Source of the DNA: Mortierella sp. BCC40632
Taxonomy: Eukaryota; Mortierellomycota; Mortierellomycetes; Mortierellales; Mortierellaceae
DNA length: 64,000 nt
NCBI GenBank assembly: GCA_011634665.1
Contig: WAEK01000017.1
Span: 1-64,000, forward strand
Reading direction: 5' to 3'
A model generated the notes under the pieces. That model worked only from the letters and a program-made list of their open reading frames with translations, made no database searches and was not told the DNA's origin. Both the position numbers and the translations under genes were made by a program. Within the stretch, counting starts at the first letter, position 1. Every line of letters starts with the position of its first letter. Positions 1 through 10,684 of the stretch are shown here, piece after piece.

Positions 1-3000
1 GGCCATGCTTGCGACACGGCTTTTGGACTTTCTCCAAAGTCGAAGAATGCCCCAAAGACTGCGTCGCTTGATGTGGGACTCTTTCTCCGGCTATAACAAG
101 GAGTGCCTTCCGGGGGTTCTTGATATCAAAGTGGCCTGGCGTCTTGGCACACAACACCTCGTATAACCCCTTCGCTCCAGAATCAATGCATTACTGGAAG
201 AAGGTGATATCTGCGGTGAAAAAGCCGGGGGTGTGCTGGGATACCCAGCCGCTCTTTTGATTGCGTTGGCAATGATGGCCGCCAGGTGCAAAACAAAGTA
301 GCGTGGGCCAAGGGGGCGCCCTCGTTTACCTTGGGGTCTCGTCTCTCGGCTAACTCGACGTTTTGCAACATGGGTCGAAGTGCGTTGGCCAGCTTGGCCT
401 ACAACACTGCATTGCTCCTCGGTGATATCCATTCACCGTGTGCTGACTTTCTGACCCGGTTGTTGTCGATTTCCTTCTCTCGATTCGGGGGTGACTCTGG
501 AGGCATGAAAGTCTCCTCAAAGAACAATATGATCGCTCTTGTTGGCTCTTTAGCAGGAAGAATCCCCTAATTCGTTTTCTAGTTCTTCCTCCATCTCATC
601 GAGATCCCAGTCGTCGAAATCAGACCCTTCGAGATTGTCAGAGTCCTGATCTTTGACGGATTCTCCTTTGGGTCACACCATTGTCCTTGTTGTTCACCTC
701 AACCACCGGCTCTTTGACAAAATCTTCCTCCGGTTCTTTAATGTCCCAATCGTCAAAATCAATCCCTTCAAGGTCGTCCGTATTCGGGTCTTCGACTTTG
801 GCTCTCCTTAGGGCTTGAATACTGGATTCTGCCCCCTCGACTGTCGGCTCTTTGACGGGGTCACCCTCCAGTTGGCTAAAATCCCAGTCATCAAAATTGA
901 CCCCTCCGAAATTGTCCGTATCCAGATGTTCGAGTCGGACATCAGTGGTTCAAAACATTCCGCCCCAGCGGTTTTGGGCTGTGTACTTGTGAGCCAGGAT
1001 GTATTCAATCCTGTGCAGGACCGATTGAATCCGTTGCCCATCTCCGGTTGGGTCTTTGTCAAAAACACGGTTGAGATCATCGCAAGCACCAGGATTGTCC
1101 GTTTCCATCTACTCTTGCCTACAGTTGCATTCTTGGGATGACTTTTTCTTTCTCGTGGCCTGACGACTTGAGTTTTTTCTCTCTGCTTTCGCTCTCTCTG
1201 GAGCCAGATGGAGCCGCAATAGAAGCAAGAGAGTGTGATCGAAAGCTTGTCATACATCTGGCCCCAAAAAAGGTTCTCGATGTTTGTAGCCATTTGCTTC
1301 AAAGTGCTCACTAACAGTACTTGAACGGCCTCAACATCTACTGAAAACTTGCTTTTGCCCGATGCGAGGTTACCGACCACACTGCTCCAGACCTGTCGCC
1401 TGGCTTTGTTCGCTGCGTTAACTCCTTGAGCTCCGAAAAACCAAGAATACATGAACAGGAGAAAGCTATACGACATTAGAGTTGTCGTGTCGCTCTTTCT
1501 CTCGGCTTCCAGGTGCTCTGGCAAAAAGGTCAGGGAAGGGCCAACTGGGAGCAAGGACAGGACAGTCTTGTCCCGAAACTCGAATCCTGCCGGAAAAGAC
1601 CGACTGGATGTCAAAGGCCATCTTGGTAGATGGATTGATGTAGTGAGTCCCTGATGCGAGCTAAAAAAAAAAAAAAAGGTGATATTCATTTGTCAGTAAT
1701 AGAAAAAAAAAAAAATAAAATAAAATAAAATAAAAATACAGAACCATTACCTCATGAACCGCCTTCGTAGCCAGCACCGAGATTTCCTCACAAACCACCG
1801 TCATAGCCTCTTGACTTTTCTCTAGGAGAATTCGGATTTCTCTCTTTGTCCTCTGTACAAAAGATCAGGCCGAAGAACTTGCTGAAGTGTGGCTGTGCAG
1901 GATCGGAGCTGTCTCTGATCGGGTCCAGTCTCTTCCTCCATCTCGTAATCACCATCGCTGCCACCATCATCGCCATCACCGTTTCTTCCGCTTCCTCTCC
2001 TACTACTACTACCTCTTCCTCCTCCTCCACTTGTTTCTGGCTGCCGTATCGACTTTATCGTTCGAGTCGGCGCGACCCTTCCACTGAACAGCTTTTTGGT
2101 CTTGGCCTCTTCTTCTGCCTCCCATAGTGACTGAAAGTTTGCTTCGAGGTAGCTGTTCCATTGGTTGACGGTGCCGTCCTTCCCCAATTTTTGTCCCATA
2201 GTAGTAGTCTAGAAAGATCTCGGGCGGCCACGTTGGAGGCTCTTATGGTATCGAAGGCGGACTTTTTGATGCATAGAGGAAGTCTCTTTGTTGCAATAAG
2301 AGACTGGTAGGCTTCCCCCATTTGTCTTTGCCCTTTAAAGATGCTTCCTTTAATGCGGTTTTGCTATGTAGTCATGCCTGCACAGTATCAAGTGGAGAAG
2401 CCATTAGATACACCATGCTTTATGAGGCTATTTCTGCTATCGAGTACTTGAAAAGTACATGTTTAAAACTGTTACCTTGCTTTTTGAAGGCTTCCTGGAT
2501 ATCAGCGTCCGCAGAATCGTCTAACTTCCGTTTTTTAAAACCGCTATAGGTTCTTGGGCCTGTGCGGTAGACCGCCGAGGGAGTAGCGGCTATGGTATGG
2601 CTGGGCTGGAGGTTCTCCTGGGGTATGTTGTTGGACCAGTAGTTCTTGGATGGCACCAATGCCAAACACTCCCTCGTCCCAAGGTAGGAGTCAACGTGTT
2701 GAAGAATACCGATTGACATTGTCGAGTCTTCGCTCCTGAAGACCTTTGTCTTTCGGGTGGAGAAGACAAAAATGTCAACGTGTAGCCCTGATGACAATAG
2801 TCGGAAATGCAGGTTGCTGTGGGGTGGGATGTCAACTGATGTGTCTCCAATGGTAAAGTGAATAGAGGGGTTTCGAGATGCAGTGTTATTGAAGACTTTG
2901 CACGATCGATGTTGTCGCTGGTACCCGAGATGTTTCAAGTGGAGCCATGTCGACGACGATGCCCTGTCGGCGGGGAGTGTCTCCATCGTACTTGCCCTGT

Positions 3001-3094
3001 TTTCCAATTGACAGTGGTCAAGGGACAGAGTACTCTCCAGTCTGGGTGCAAGAGCAGGGTCATGCCTCTCTAGCATGCTCCTCCAGACTCTCAA
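1..3094 (-). pseudogene. Left-arm copy of the Fanzor A upstream gene region
   Basis: This is the minus-strand mirror of 7762-10851. The reading runs 3094 to about 2465, then a first intron, then about 2366-1751, an intron at 1750-1661 (donor GTAATG, acceptor after a long T tract), and on from 1660 to the edge. Several frames must be combined, so the copy is disrupted. Its breaks are not all the same as in the right arm: at the end of the second exon (near 1800) the left arm has three T where the right arm has four at 9055-9058, and only the left version stays open to the splice donor. The RuvC part of the protein would lie outside the window on this side. Function of this N-terminal region is unknown. 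Confidence 0.6.
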
Positions 3095-3720
3095 GAGTCC
3101 TGCGCTGTGATCTCTCTTTGCAAAAGAATAATTCAGTGTTGACTCCTAAAAAAAGCAAAACGATGTAGTAAATATTTAGCAAAGGTGTCAAGTTGAACTG
3201 TTGGGGGTCCTTTTTGTGCTTTCTTTATTCTTTGCCCTACCATGATAAAAAAGGAAAGAAGAGCGTGTATGTGTGTAGTAGTGTATGTGTATAGTGTGTG
3301 TAGTGTGTAGTGTGGATTGTGGATTGTGGATTGTGGATTGTGGAGTGTGGAGTGTGTGTGTGCAAGGAAAAAAGGTCAAGTTCAAGCAGAGCTCTCTTCT
3401 CTCTCTTCTCTCATTGTTGAATCCTCTAGTGCGCTGCACTTTGCATCTTCTCACTTTTAATTTGTCGGTGCCAGAATGGCGCTGGGGAAAAAATATGAAT
3501 CATTCTTTTCCTCACGCTTCAGGGGGACCATGCGCAGTGCACGGTCTTCAAACTGACATAATCATGAACTGTATGGAGGAGAGAGAGAGAGAGAGAGAGC
3601 TTTTGAACACACATTCCTCAGACTTAAGCTGTTCGTTATGTAGTAGCTCTATTTTGCATAGCTGTGGCACGCAGGACCAAGCACTTGTATTCAAACTCCT
3701 GCCCTTGCTGAATTGAACAT

Positions 3721-4150
3721 TTCTCAAATTGACCTCTTTTCTAAATAGTCCTTTTTCAAATCCTACTTTTCCTCGAAATAGTCCTTTTTTTTTTTCAAAT
3801 CCTACTTTTCTCGAAATAGTCCTTTTCTAAATAGTCCTTTTTTCAAATCCTACTTTTTCGAAATAGTCCTTTTTTTCTAAATGGTCCTTTTTTTTTTCGA
3901 TATAGTCTTTTTTCAAATACTTTTTTTCTAAATAGTCCTTTTTCAAATCCTACTTTTTCTAAATAGTCCTTTTTTTTCAACTTTTCTAAATAGTCCTTTT
4001 TCAAATCCTACATTTTTTTCGAAATAGTCCTTTTTCAAATCCTACTTTTTCGATATAGTCCTTTTTTCAAATCCTACTTTTTCGATATAGTCCTTTTTCA
4101 AATACTACTTTTTCTAAATAGTCCTTTTTTTCTGAAATAGTTTTTTTTTT
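3721..4150. repeat. 31-base satellite, left arm
   Basis: Degenerate tandem repeats built from TAGTCCTTTTT, CAAATCCTAC and TTTTTCGAAA or TTTTCTAAA blocks, period about 31 bases with variable T-tract lengths. The mirror copy is at 6690-7130. No open frame of interest. Confidence 0.85.
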
Positions 4151-4272
4151 TTTTGGGTCTGTCTGTCGACCAAAGTGGATGAAATGAAGAGAGAGAGAGA
4201 GAGAATAAGGGATGGACACCGTTTTTCAGAAACCTACTTTTTTATTTCTTTTTTCTTTCAAACACCAAGTGT

Positions 4273-4799
4273 TTATTGATTAACTTTGCATCGACCCATT
4301 AGGGCCACCAATGTCTCAAGTTGCTTGTTGCAATGGGAAGGAGTGAGGAGAAAGACTGCTGCCAAAAAGGTCAATAGGAAGAGGTGACCAGGTGTCTCAA
4401 CATGTGCCCTTTTGAGTCTGTGTTTCACCAATTGGATTAGGTACTTTTCTTGAATCGCCTTCACCCCAGTACCTTGATTGCTAGCTCCTCTTTTATTCAT
4501 GGCACTCTTGAAGTTCCATCTCAGGTTCTTCATGTTTCGGCTTAGTGAGTGTCGCTGGTCGTCCTGGTCCAGTGGCAGTCGCTAATGGCTTTGAATCGGC
4601 CTTGATCGTTCGCCCTGCTAGAGTCGTACCACCACACCAGTGCCCGAGCAAACGCCTCTACTGCCTGCTTTCTTGCCTGAGGGTCATTGATATCAATTCC
4701 ATGAAAGACACTGTACCTGTCATGTCCTACTACTGTACATGGTCGAAAGCATGCCGACGCATAGAGAAACAGTGCGAAGCGAGGGCATGGGATCCTCAA
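4273..4799 (-). CDS. Unknown ORF fragment in left arm (mirror of 6104-6433)
   Basis: Two minus-strand reading frames together give the same protein as the right-arm ORF at 6104-6433. A frame change near 4540 splits it here. I do not recognise the family. See the right-arm copy for description. Confidence 0.3.
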
Positions 4800-5120
4800 G
4801 TTGGTTCTGGTAATCGATTAGAGATGTCTGAGAGAACCCGACTACTCGGTGAAAAGAGCCCCCTCTCGGGTCTGCGATACCTTTTTGGGATGTATAAAGA
4901 TTAAAAAGGTCTACCCCCATGGGTGAGAAAATGATTACGATTGCAGCCGCTATTACAAATGTTCAGTCACCACCACCACCACCACTATTCACATTGCAAT
5001 TGCAAGGTTTGCTAAAAAGTACCCTTCAGGATGGAAAAAAGAAGAAGAAAGTTTCTTATTCCGGTTAATGGCCAATGACCGGTGCTCCGATCTTATACCT
5101 TCTCACAGCACTCCGATCTT

Positions 5121-5215
5121 ATGCCTTCTCATAGCGCCTTCTCATAGCGCCTTCTCATAGCGCCTTCTCATAGCGCCTTCTCATAGCACTCCGATCGTAT
5201 GCCTTCTCGTAGCAC
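5121..5215. repeat. 13-base tandem repeat, left arm
   Basis: At least five copies of a 13-base unit (GCCTTCTCATAGC) plus diverged flanking copies. The mirror array is at about 5631-5715. It sits close to the palindrome centre. Confidence 0.85.
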
Positions 5216-5390
5216 GCACGTAGCACATTACACGCAGGACACCTACGGCCGAATAAAAAAAGGGCATGTTGGCAGCAGCAGAACAGCAGAACAGGTAGCA
5301 AAGAAGGGCAGGTAACAGCAGAGCAAACCAGAAAAGGAAAAGGGGGGATTTTCTATCAGGTGACGCGAAACTCAGATATTTCTTTAGTAT

Positions 5391-5437
5391 TTGTTAGATT
5401 TCTTTAGTATTTGTTAGATTTCTTTAGTATTTGTTAG
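5391..5437. repeat. Loop of the giant palindrome
   Basis: The 47 bases between the arms belong to three perfect head-to-tail copies of a 20-base unit (ATTTCTTTAGTATTTGTTAG) covering 5378-5437. The first 13 bases of copy one lie in the left stem and the remainder forms the unpaired loop. A short direct-repeat array at the turning point is what template switching or fold-back repair could leave behind. Confidence 0.9.
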
Positions 5438-5630
5438 ATACTAAAGAAATATCTGAGTTTCGCGTCACCTGATAGAAAATCCCCCCTTTTCCTTTTCTGG
5501 TTTGCTCTGCTGTTACCTGCCCTTCTTTGCTACCTGTTCTGCTGTCTGCTACAACATGCCCTTCTTTATTCGGCCGTAGGTGTCCTGCGTGTAATGTGCT
5601 ACGTGCGTGCTACGAGAAGGCATACGATCG

Positions 5631-5715
5631 GAGTGCTATGAGAAGGCGCTATGAGAAGGCGCTATGAGAAGGCGCTATGAGAAGGCGCTATGAGAAGGCA
5701 TAAGATCGGAGTGCT
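5631..5715. repeat. 13-base tandem repeat, right arm
   Basis: Complement of the array at 5121-5215, with the unit reading GCTATGAGAAGGC on the plus strand. Confidence 0.85.
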
Positions 5716-6103
5716 GTGAGAAGGTATAAGATCGGAGCACCGGTCATTGGCCATTAACCGGAATAAGAAACTTTCTTCTATTCTTTTCCATCCTGAAGGG
5801 TACTTTTTTAGCAAACCTTGCAATTGCAATGTGAATAGTGGTGGTGGTGGTGGTGACTGAACATTTGTAATAGCGGCTGCAATCGTAATCATTTTCTCAC
5901 TCCATGTGGGGTAGACCTTTTTAATCTTTATACATCCCAAAAAGGTATCGCAGACCCGAGAGGGGCTCCTTTCACCGAGTAGTCGGGTTCTCTCAGACAT
6001 CTCTAATCGATTACTCAGAACCAACTTGAGGATCCCATGCCCTCGCTTCGCACTGTTTCTCTATGCGTCGGCATGCTTTCTCGACCATGTACAGTAGTAG
6101 GAC

Positions 6104-6433
6104 ATGACAGGTACAGTGTCTTTTCATGGAATTGATATCAATGACCCTCAGGCAAGAAAGCAGGCAGTAGAGGCGTTTGCTCGGGCACTGGTGTGGTGGT
6201 ACGACTCTAGCAGGGCGAACGATCAAGGCCGATTCAAAGCCATTAGCGACTGCCACTCGGACCAGGACGACCAGCGACACTCACTAAGCCGAAACATGAA
6301 GAACCTGAGATGGAACTTCAAGAGTGCCATGAATAAAAGAGGAGCTAGCAATCAAGGTACTGGGGTGAAGGCGATTCAAGAAAAGTACCTAATCCAATTG
6401 GTGAAACACAGACTCAAAAAGGGCACATGTTGA
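6104..6433 (+). CDS. Unknown ORF in right palindrome arm
   Basis: An open frame of 109 codons. It contains FHGIDINDPQARKQAVEAF, then ARALVWWYDSSRANDQGRF, then a Lys/Arg/Asn-rich end (SLSRNMKNLRWNFKSAMNKR). The opposite arm holds the same protein with a frame change, and a third diverged copy of its middle part lies at 25180-25315, so this unit is repeated elsewhere. It could be a 5' exon of the long downstream gene or a separate small gene. The basic C-terminal end would suit nucleic-acid binding, but that is a guess. No family recognised. Confidence 0.35.
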   Translation: MTGTVSFHGIDINDPQARKQAVEAFARALVWWYDSSRANDQGRFKAISDCHSDQDDQRHSLSRNMKNLRWNFKSAMNKRGASNQGTGVKAIQEKYLIQLVKHRLKKGTC

Positions 6434-6619
6434 GACACCTGGTCACCTCTTCCTATTGACCTTTTTGGCAGCAGTCTTTCTCCTCACTCCTTCCCATTGC
6501 AACAAGCAACTTGAGACATTGGTGGCCCTAATGGGTCGATGCAAAGCTAATCAATAAACACTTGGTGTTTGAAAGAAAAAAAAAGAAATAAAAAAAGTAG
6601 GTTTCTGAAAAAACGGTGT

Positions 6620-6660
6620 CCATCCCTATTCTCTCTCTCTCTCTCTCTCTCTCTCTTCAT
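6620..6660. repeat. CT microsatellite
   Basis: Pure CT repeats on the plus strand; the shorter mirror GA tract is at 4188-4204 in the left arm. The difference in length is one of the clear differences between the arms. Confidence 0.8.
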
Positions 6661-6689
6661 TTCATCCACTTTGGTCGGACAGACCCAAA

Positions 6690-7130
6690 AAAAAAAAAAA
6701 AAAAAAAAGGACTATTTCAGAAAAGAGGACTATTTAGAAAAAGTAGTATTTGAAAAAAGGACTATATCGAAAAAGTAGGATTTGAAAAAAGGACTATATC
6801 GAAAAAGTAGGATTTGAAAAAAGGACTATTTCGAAAAAGTAGGATTTGAAAAAAGGACTATTTAGAAAAAGTAGGATTTGAAAAAAGGACTATTTAGAAA
6901 AAGTAGGATTTGAAAAAGGACTATTTAGAAAAAGTAGTAAAAAAAAGGACTATATCGAAAAAAGGACCATTTAAAAAAGGACTATTTCGAAAAAAGTAGG
7001 ATTTGAAAAAAGGACTATTTAGAAAAAGGACTATTTCGAGAAAAGTAGGATTTGAAAAAAAGGACTATTTCGAGGAAAAGTAGGATTTGAAAAAAGGACT
7101 ATTTAGAAAAGAGGTCAATTTGAGAAATGT
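6690..7130. repeat. 31-base satellite, right arm
   Basis: Mirror of 3721-4150: repeated GGACTATTTAGAAAAAGTAG and AGGATTTGAAAAA blocks. Open frames through it are low-complexity artefacts. Confidence 0.85.
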
Positions 7131-7761
7131 TCAATTCAGCAAGGGCAGGAGTTTGAATACAAGTGCTTGGTCCTGCGTGCCACAGCTATGCAAAATAGAG
7201 CTACTACATAACGAACAGCTTAAGTCTGAGGAATGTGTGTTCAAAAGCTCTCTCTCTCTCTCTCCTCTTCTCTTTCTCTCTCTCCATACAGTTCATGATT
7301 ATGTCAGTTTGAAGACCGTGCACTGCGCATGGTCCCCCTGAAGCGTGAGGAAAAAAGAATGATTCATATTTTCCCAGCGCCATTCTGGCACCGACAAATT
7401 AAAAGTGAGAAGATGCAAAGTGCAGCGCACTAGAGGATTCAACAATGAGAGAAGAGAGAGAAGAGAGCTCTGCTTGAACTTGACCTTTTTCTTTCCTTGC
7501 ACACACACACTCCACACTCCACAATCCACAATCCACAATCCACAATCCACACTACACACTACACACTATACACATACACTACTACACACATACACGCTCT
7601 CTCTTCCTCTTTTTATCATGGTAGGGCAAAGAATAAAGAAAGCACAAAAAGGACCCCAACAGTTCAACTTGACACCTTGCTAAATATTTACTACATCGTT
7701 TTGCTCTTTAGAGTCAACACTGAATTATTCTTTTGCAAAGAGAGATCACAGCGCAGGACTC

Positions 7762-10663
7762 TTGAGAGTCTGGAGGAGCATGCTAGAGAGGCATGACCCT
7801 GCTCTTGCACCCAGACTGGAGAGTACTCTGTCCCTTGACCACTGTCAATTGGAAAACAGGGCAAGTACGATGGAGACACTCTGCCGACAGGGCATCGTCG
7901 TCGACATGGCTCCACTTGAAACATCTCGGGTACCAGCGACAACATCGATCGTGCAAAGTCTTCTCAATAACACTGCATCTCGAAACCCTCTATTCACTCT
8001 TACCATTGGAGACACATCAGTTGACATCCCACCCCACAGCAACCTGCATTTCCGACTATTGTCATCAGGGCTACACGTTGACATTTTTGTCTTCTCCACC
8101 CGAAAAGACAAAGGTCTTCAGGAGCGAAGACTCGACAATGTCAATCGGTATTCTTCAACACGTTGACTCCTACCTTGGGACGAGGGAGTGTTTGGCATTG
8201 GTGCCATCCAAGAACTACTCGGTCCAACAACATACCCCAGGAGAACCTCCAGCCCAGCCATACCATAGCCGCTACTCCCCGGCGGTCTACCGCACAGGCC
8301 CAAGAACCTATAGCGGTTTTAAAAAACGGAAGTTAGACGATCCTGCGGACGCTGATATCCAGGAAGCCTTCAAAAAAGCAAGGTAAATGTTTAAACATGT
8401 ACTTTTCAAGTACTCGATAGCAGAAATAGCCTCATAAAGCATGGTGTATCTAATGGCTTCTCCACTTGATACTGTGCAGGCATGACTACATAGCAAACCG
8501 CATTAAAGGAAGCATCTTAAAGGGCAAAGACAAAGGGGAAGCCTACCAGTCTCTTATTGCAACAAAGAGACTTCCTCTATGCATCAAAAAGTCCGCCTTC
8601 GATACCATAAGAGCCTCCAACGTGGCCGCCCGAGATCTTTCTAGGACTACTATGGACAAAAAATTGGGGAAGGACGGCACCGTCAACCAATGGAACAGCT
8701 ACCTCGAAGCAAACTTTCAGTCACTATGGGAGGCAGAAGAAGAGGCCAAGACCAAAAAGCTGTCTAAAGGGAAGGGTCGCGCCGACTCGAACGATAAAGT
8801 CGATACGGCAGCTAGAACAAGTGGAGGAGGAGGAAGAGGTAGTAGTAGTAGGAGAGGAAGCGGAAGAAACGGTGATGGCGATGATGGTGGCAGCGATGGT
8901 GATTACGAGATGGAGGAAGAGACTGGACCCGATCAGAGACAGCTCCGATCCTGCACAGCCACACTTCAGCAAGTTCTTCGGCCTGATCTTTGTACAGAGG
9001 ACAAAGAGAGAATCCGAATTCTCCTAGAGAAAAGTCAAGAGGCTATGACGGTGGTTTTGTGAGGAAATCTCGGTGCTGGCTACGAAGGCGGTTCATGAGG
9101 TAATGGCTCTGCATTTTTATTTTATTTTATTTTATTATTTTTTTTCTATTACTGACAAATGAATATCACCTCTTTTTTTCTTTTTTTTAGCTCGCATCAG
9201 GGACTCACTACATCAATCCATCTACCAAGATGGCCTTTGACATCCAGTCGGTCTTTCCGGCAGGATTCGAGTTTCGGGACAAGACTGTCCTGTCCTTGCT
9301 CCCAGTTGCGGCCCTTCCTGACCTTTTGCCAGAGCACCTGGAAGCCGAGAGAAAGAGCGACACGACAACTCTAATGTCGTATAGCTTTCTCCTGTTCATG
9401 TATTCTTGGTTCTTCGGAGCTCAAGGAGTTAACGCAGCGAACAAAGCCAGGCGACAGGTCTGGAGCAGTGTGGTCGGTAACCTCGCATCGGGCAAAAGCA
9501 AGTTTTCAGTAGATGTTGGAGGCCGTTCAAGTACTGTTAGTGAGCACTTGAAGCAAATGGCTACAAACATCGAGAACCTTTGGGGAGGCCAGATGTATGA
9601 CAAGCTTCTCGATCACACTCTCTTGCTTCTATTGCGGCTCCATCTGGCTCCAGAGAGAGAGCGAAAGCAGAGAGAGAAAACTCAAGTCGTCAGGCCACGA
9701 GAAAGAAAAGTCATCCCAAGAATGCAACTGTAGGCAAGAGTAGATGGAAACGGACAATCCTGGTGCTCTGCGATGATCTCAACCGTGCTTTTTGACAAAG
9801 ACCCAACCGGAGATGGGCAACGGATTCAATCGGTCCTGCACAGGATTGAATACATCCTGGCTCACAAGTACACAGCCCAAACCGCTGGGGCGGAATGTTT
9901 TGAACCACTGGATGTCCGACTCGAACATCTGGATACGGACAATTTCGGAGGGGTCAATTTTGATGACTGGGATTTTAGCCAACTGGAGGGTGACCCTGTC
10001 AAAGAGCCGACAGTCGAGGCGGGCGGTGAATCCAGTATTCAAGCCCTAAGGAGAGCCGTCGAAGACCTGAATACGGACGACCTTGAAGGGATTGATTTTG
10101 ACGATTGGGACATTAAAGAACCGGAGGAAGATTTTGTCAAAGAGCCGGTGGTTGAGGTGAACAACAAGGACAATGGTGTGACCCAAAAGGAGAACTGTCA
10201 AAGATCAGGACTCTGACAATCTCGAAGGGTCTGATTTCGACGACTGGGATCTCGATGAGATGGAGGAAGAACTAGAAAACGAATTAGGGGATTCTCTCGC
10301 TAAAAAGAGCCAACAAGAGCGATCATATTGTCTTTGAGGAGACTTCTTCGTATGCTCCTAGAGTCACCCCGAATCGAGAAGGAAATCGACAACAACTGGG
10401 TCAGAAAGTCAGCACACGGCGGAATGGATATCACCGAGGAGCAATGCAGTGTTGTAGCCAAGCTGGCCAACGCACTTCGACCCTATGTTGCAAAACGTCG
10501 AGTTAGCCGAGAGACGAGACCCCCAAGGTGGAACGAGGGCGCCCTTGGCCCACGCTACTTTGCTTGCACCTATGGCCATCATTGCCAACGCAATTCAAAG
10601 AGCGGCTGGGTATCCTCAGCACACTCGGCTTTTGTCACCGCAGATATCACCTTCTTCCAGTAA
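7762..10663 (+). CDS. Spliced unknown gene region leading into Fanzor A (N-terminal part, frame-disrupted)
   Basis: Coding signal runs through 7762-8382, an intron at 8383-8479 (GTAAAT...GCAG), 8480-9099, an intron at 9100-9190 (GTAATG, acceptor after a T-rich tract), and 9191 onwards. Recognisable stretches are LTIGDTSVDIPPHSNLHF near 8010, a Gly/Arg/Ser plus acidic low-complexity part near 8830-8920, and three imperfect acidic repeats around FDDWD at about 9955-10250. Frame changes are needed near 8160, 9058, 9720, 10200 and 10350. Because the frame leads on into the conserved block at 10.75 kb, this is either a long N-terminal extension of Fanzor A or a separate neighbour gene. No known domain recognised. 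Confidence 0.5.
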
Positions 10664-10684
10664 TGCATTGATTCTTGGAGCGAA

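Larger units (their letters stand above)
1..5390. repeat. Giant inverted repeat, left arm
   Basis: This stretch is the reverse complement of 5438-10851. The first bases of the window match the complement of the bases around 10851, and the innermost bases 5369-5390 pair exactly with 5438-5459. The arms are very similar but not identical: single-base indels, homopolymer length changes and some substitutions are visible, and the right arm is net 24 bases longer. The left arm is cut by the window edge, so its full length is unknown. It carries a minus-strand copy of the gene fragments seen on the plus strand in the right arm, a 31-base satellite and a 13-base tandem repeat. Confidence 0.95.

Noticed and set aside
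1846..2199. Overlapping ORFs in three frames around 1.8-2.2 kb
   Set aside because: Only the minus-strand frame matches the spliced gene of the right arm; the others are shadows of a GGA/GAA-rich stretch.
3285..3716. 143-codon plus-strand ORF in the left arm and its mirror
   Set aside because: It is made of GT/TG microsatellite translation (CIVCVVCSVDCG repeats) and is not open in a comparable way in the other arm.
3721..4150. CRISPR-like array from regularly spaced repeats
   Set aside because: The units are directly tandem, T-rich and degenerate with no unique spacers, and the genome is eukaryotic. It is a satellite.
6569..6778. Lys/Ser-rich ORF MKEKKRNKKSRFLKKRCPSL
   Set aside because: A translation of A tracts, a CT microsatellite and satellite sequence.
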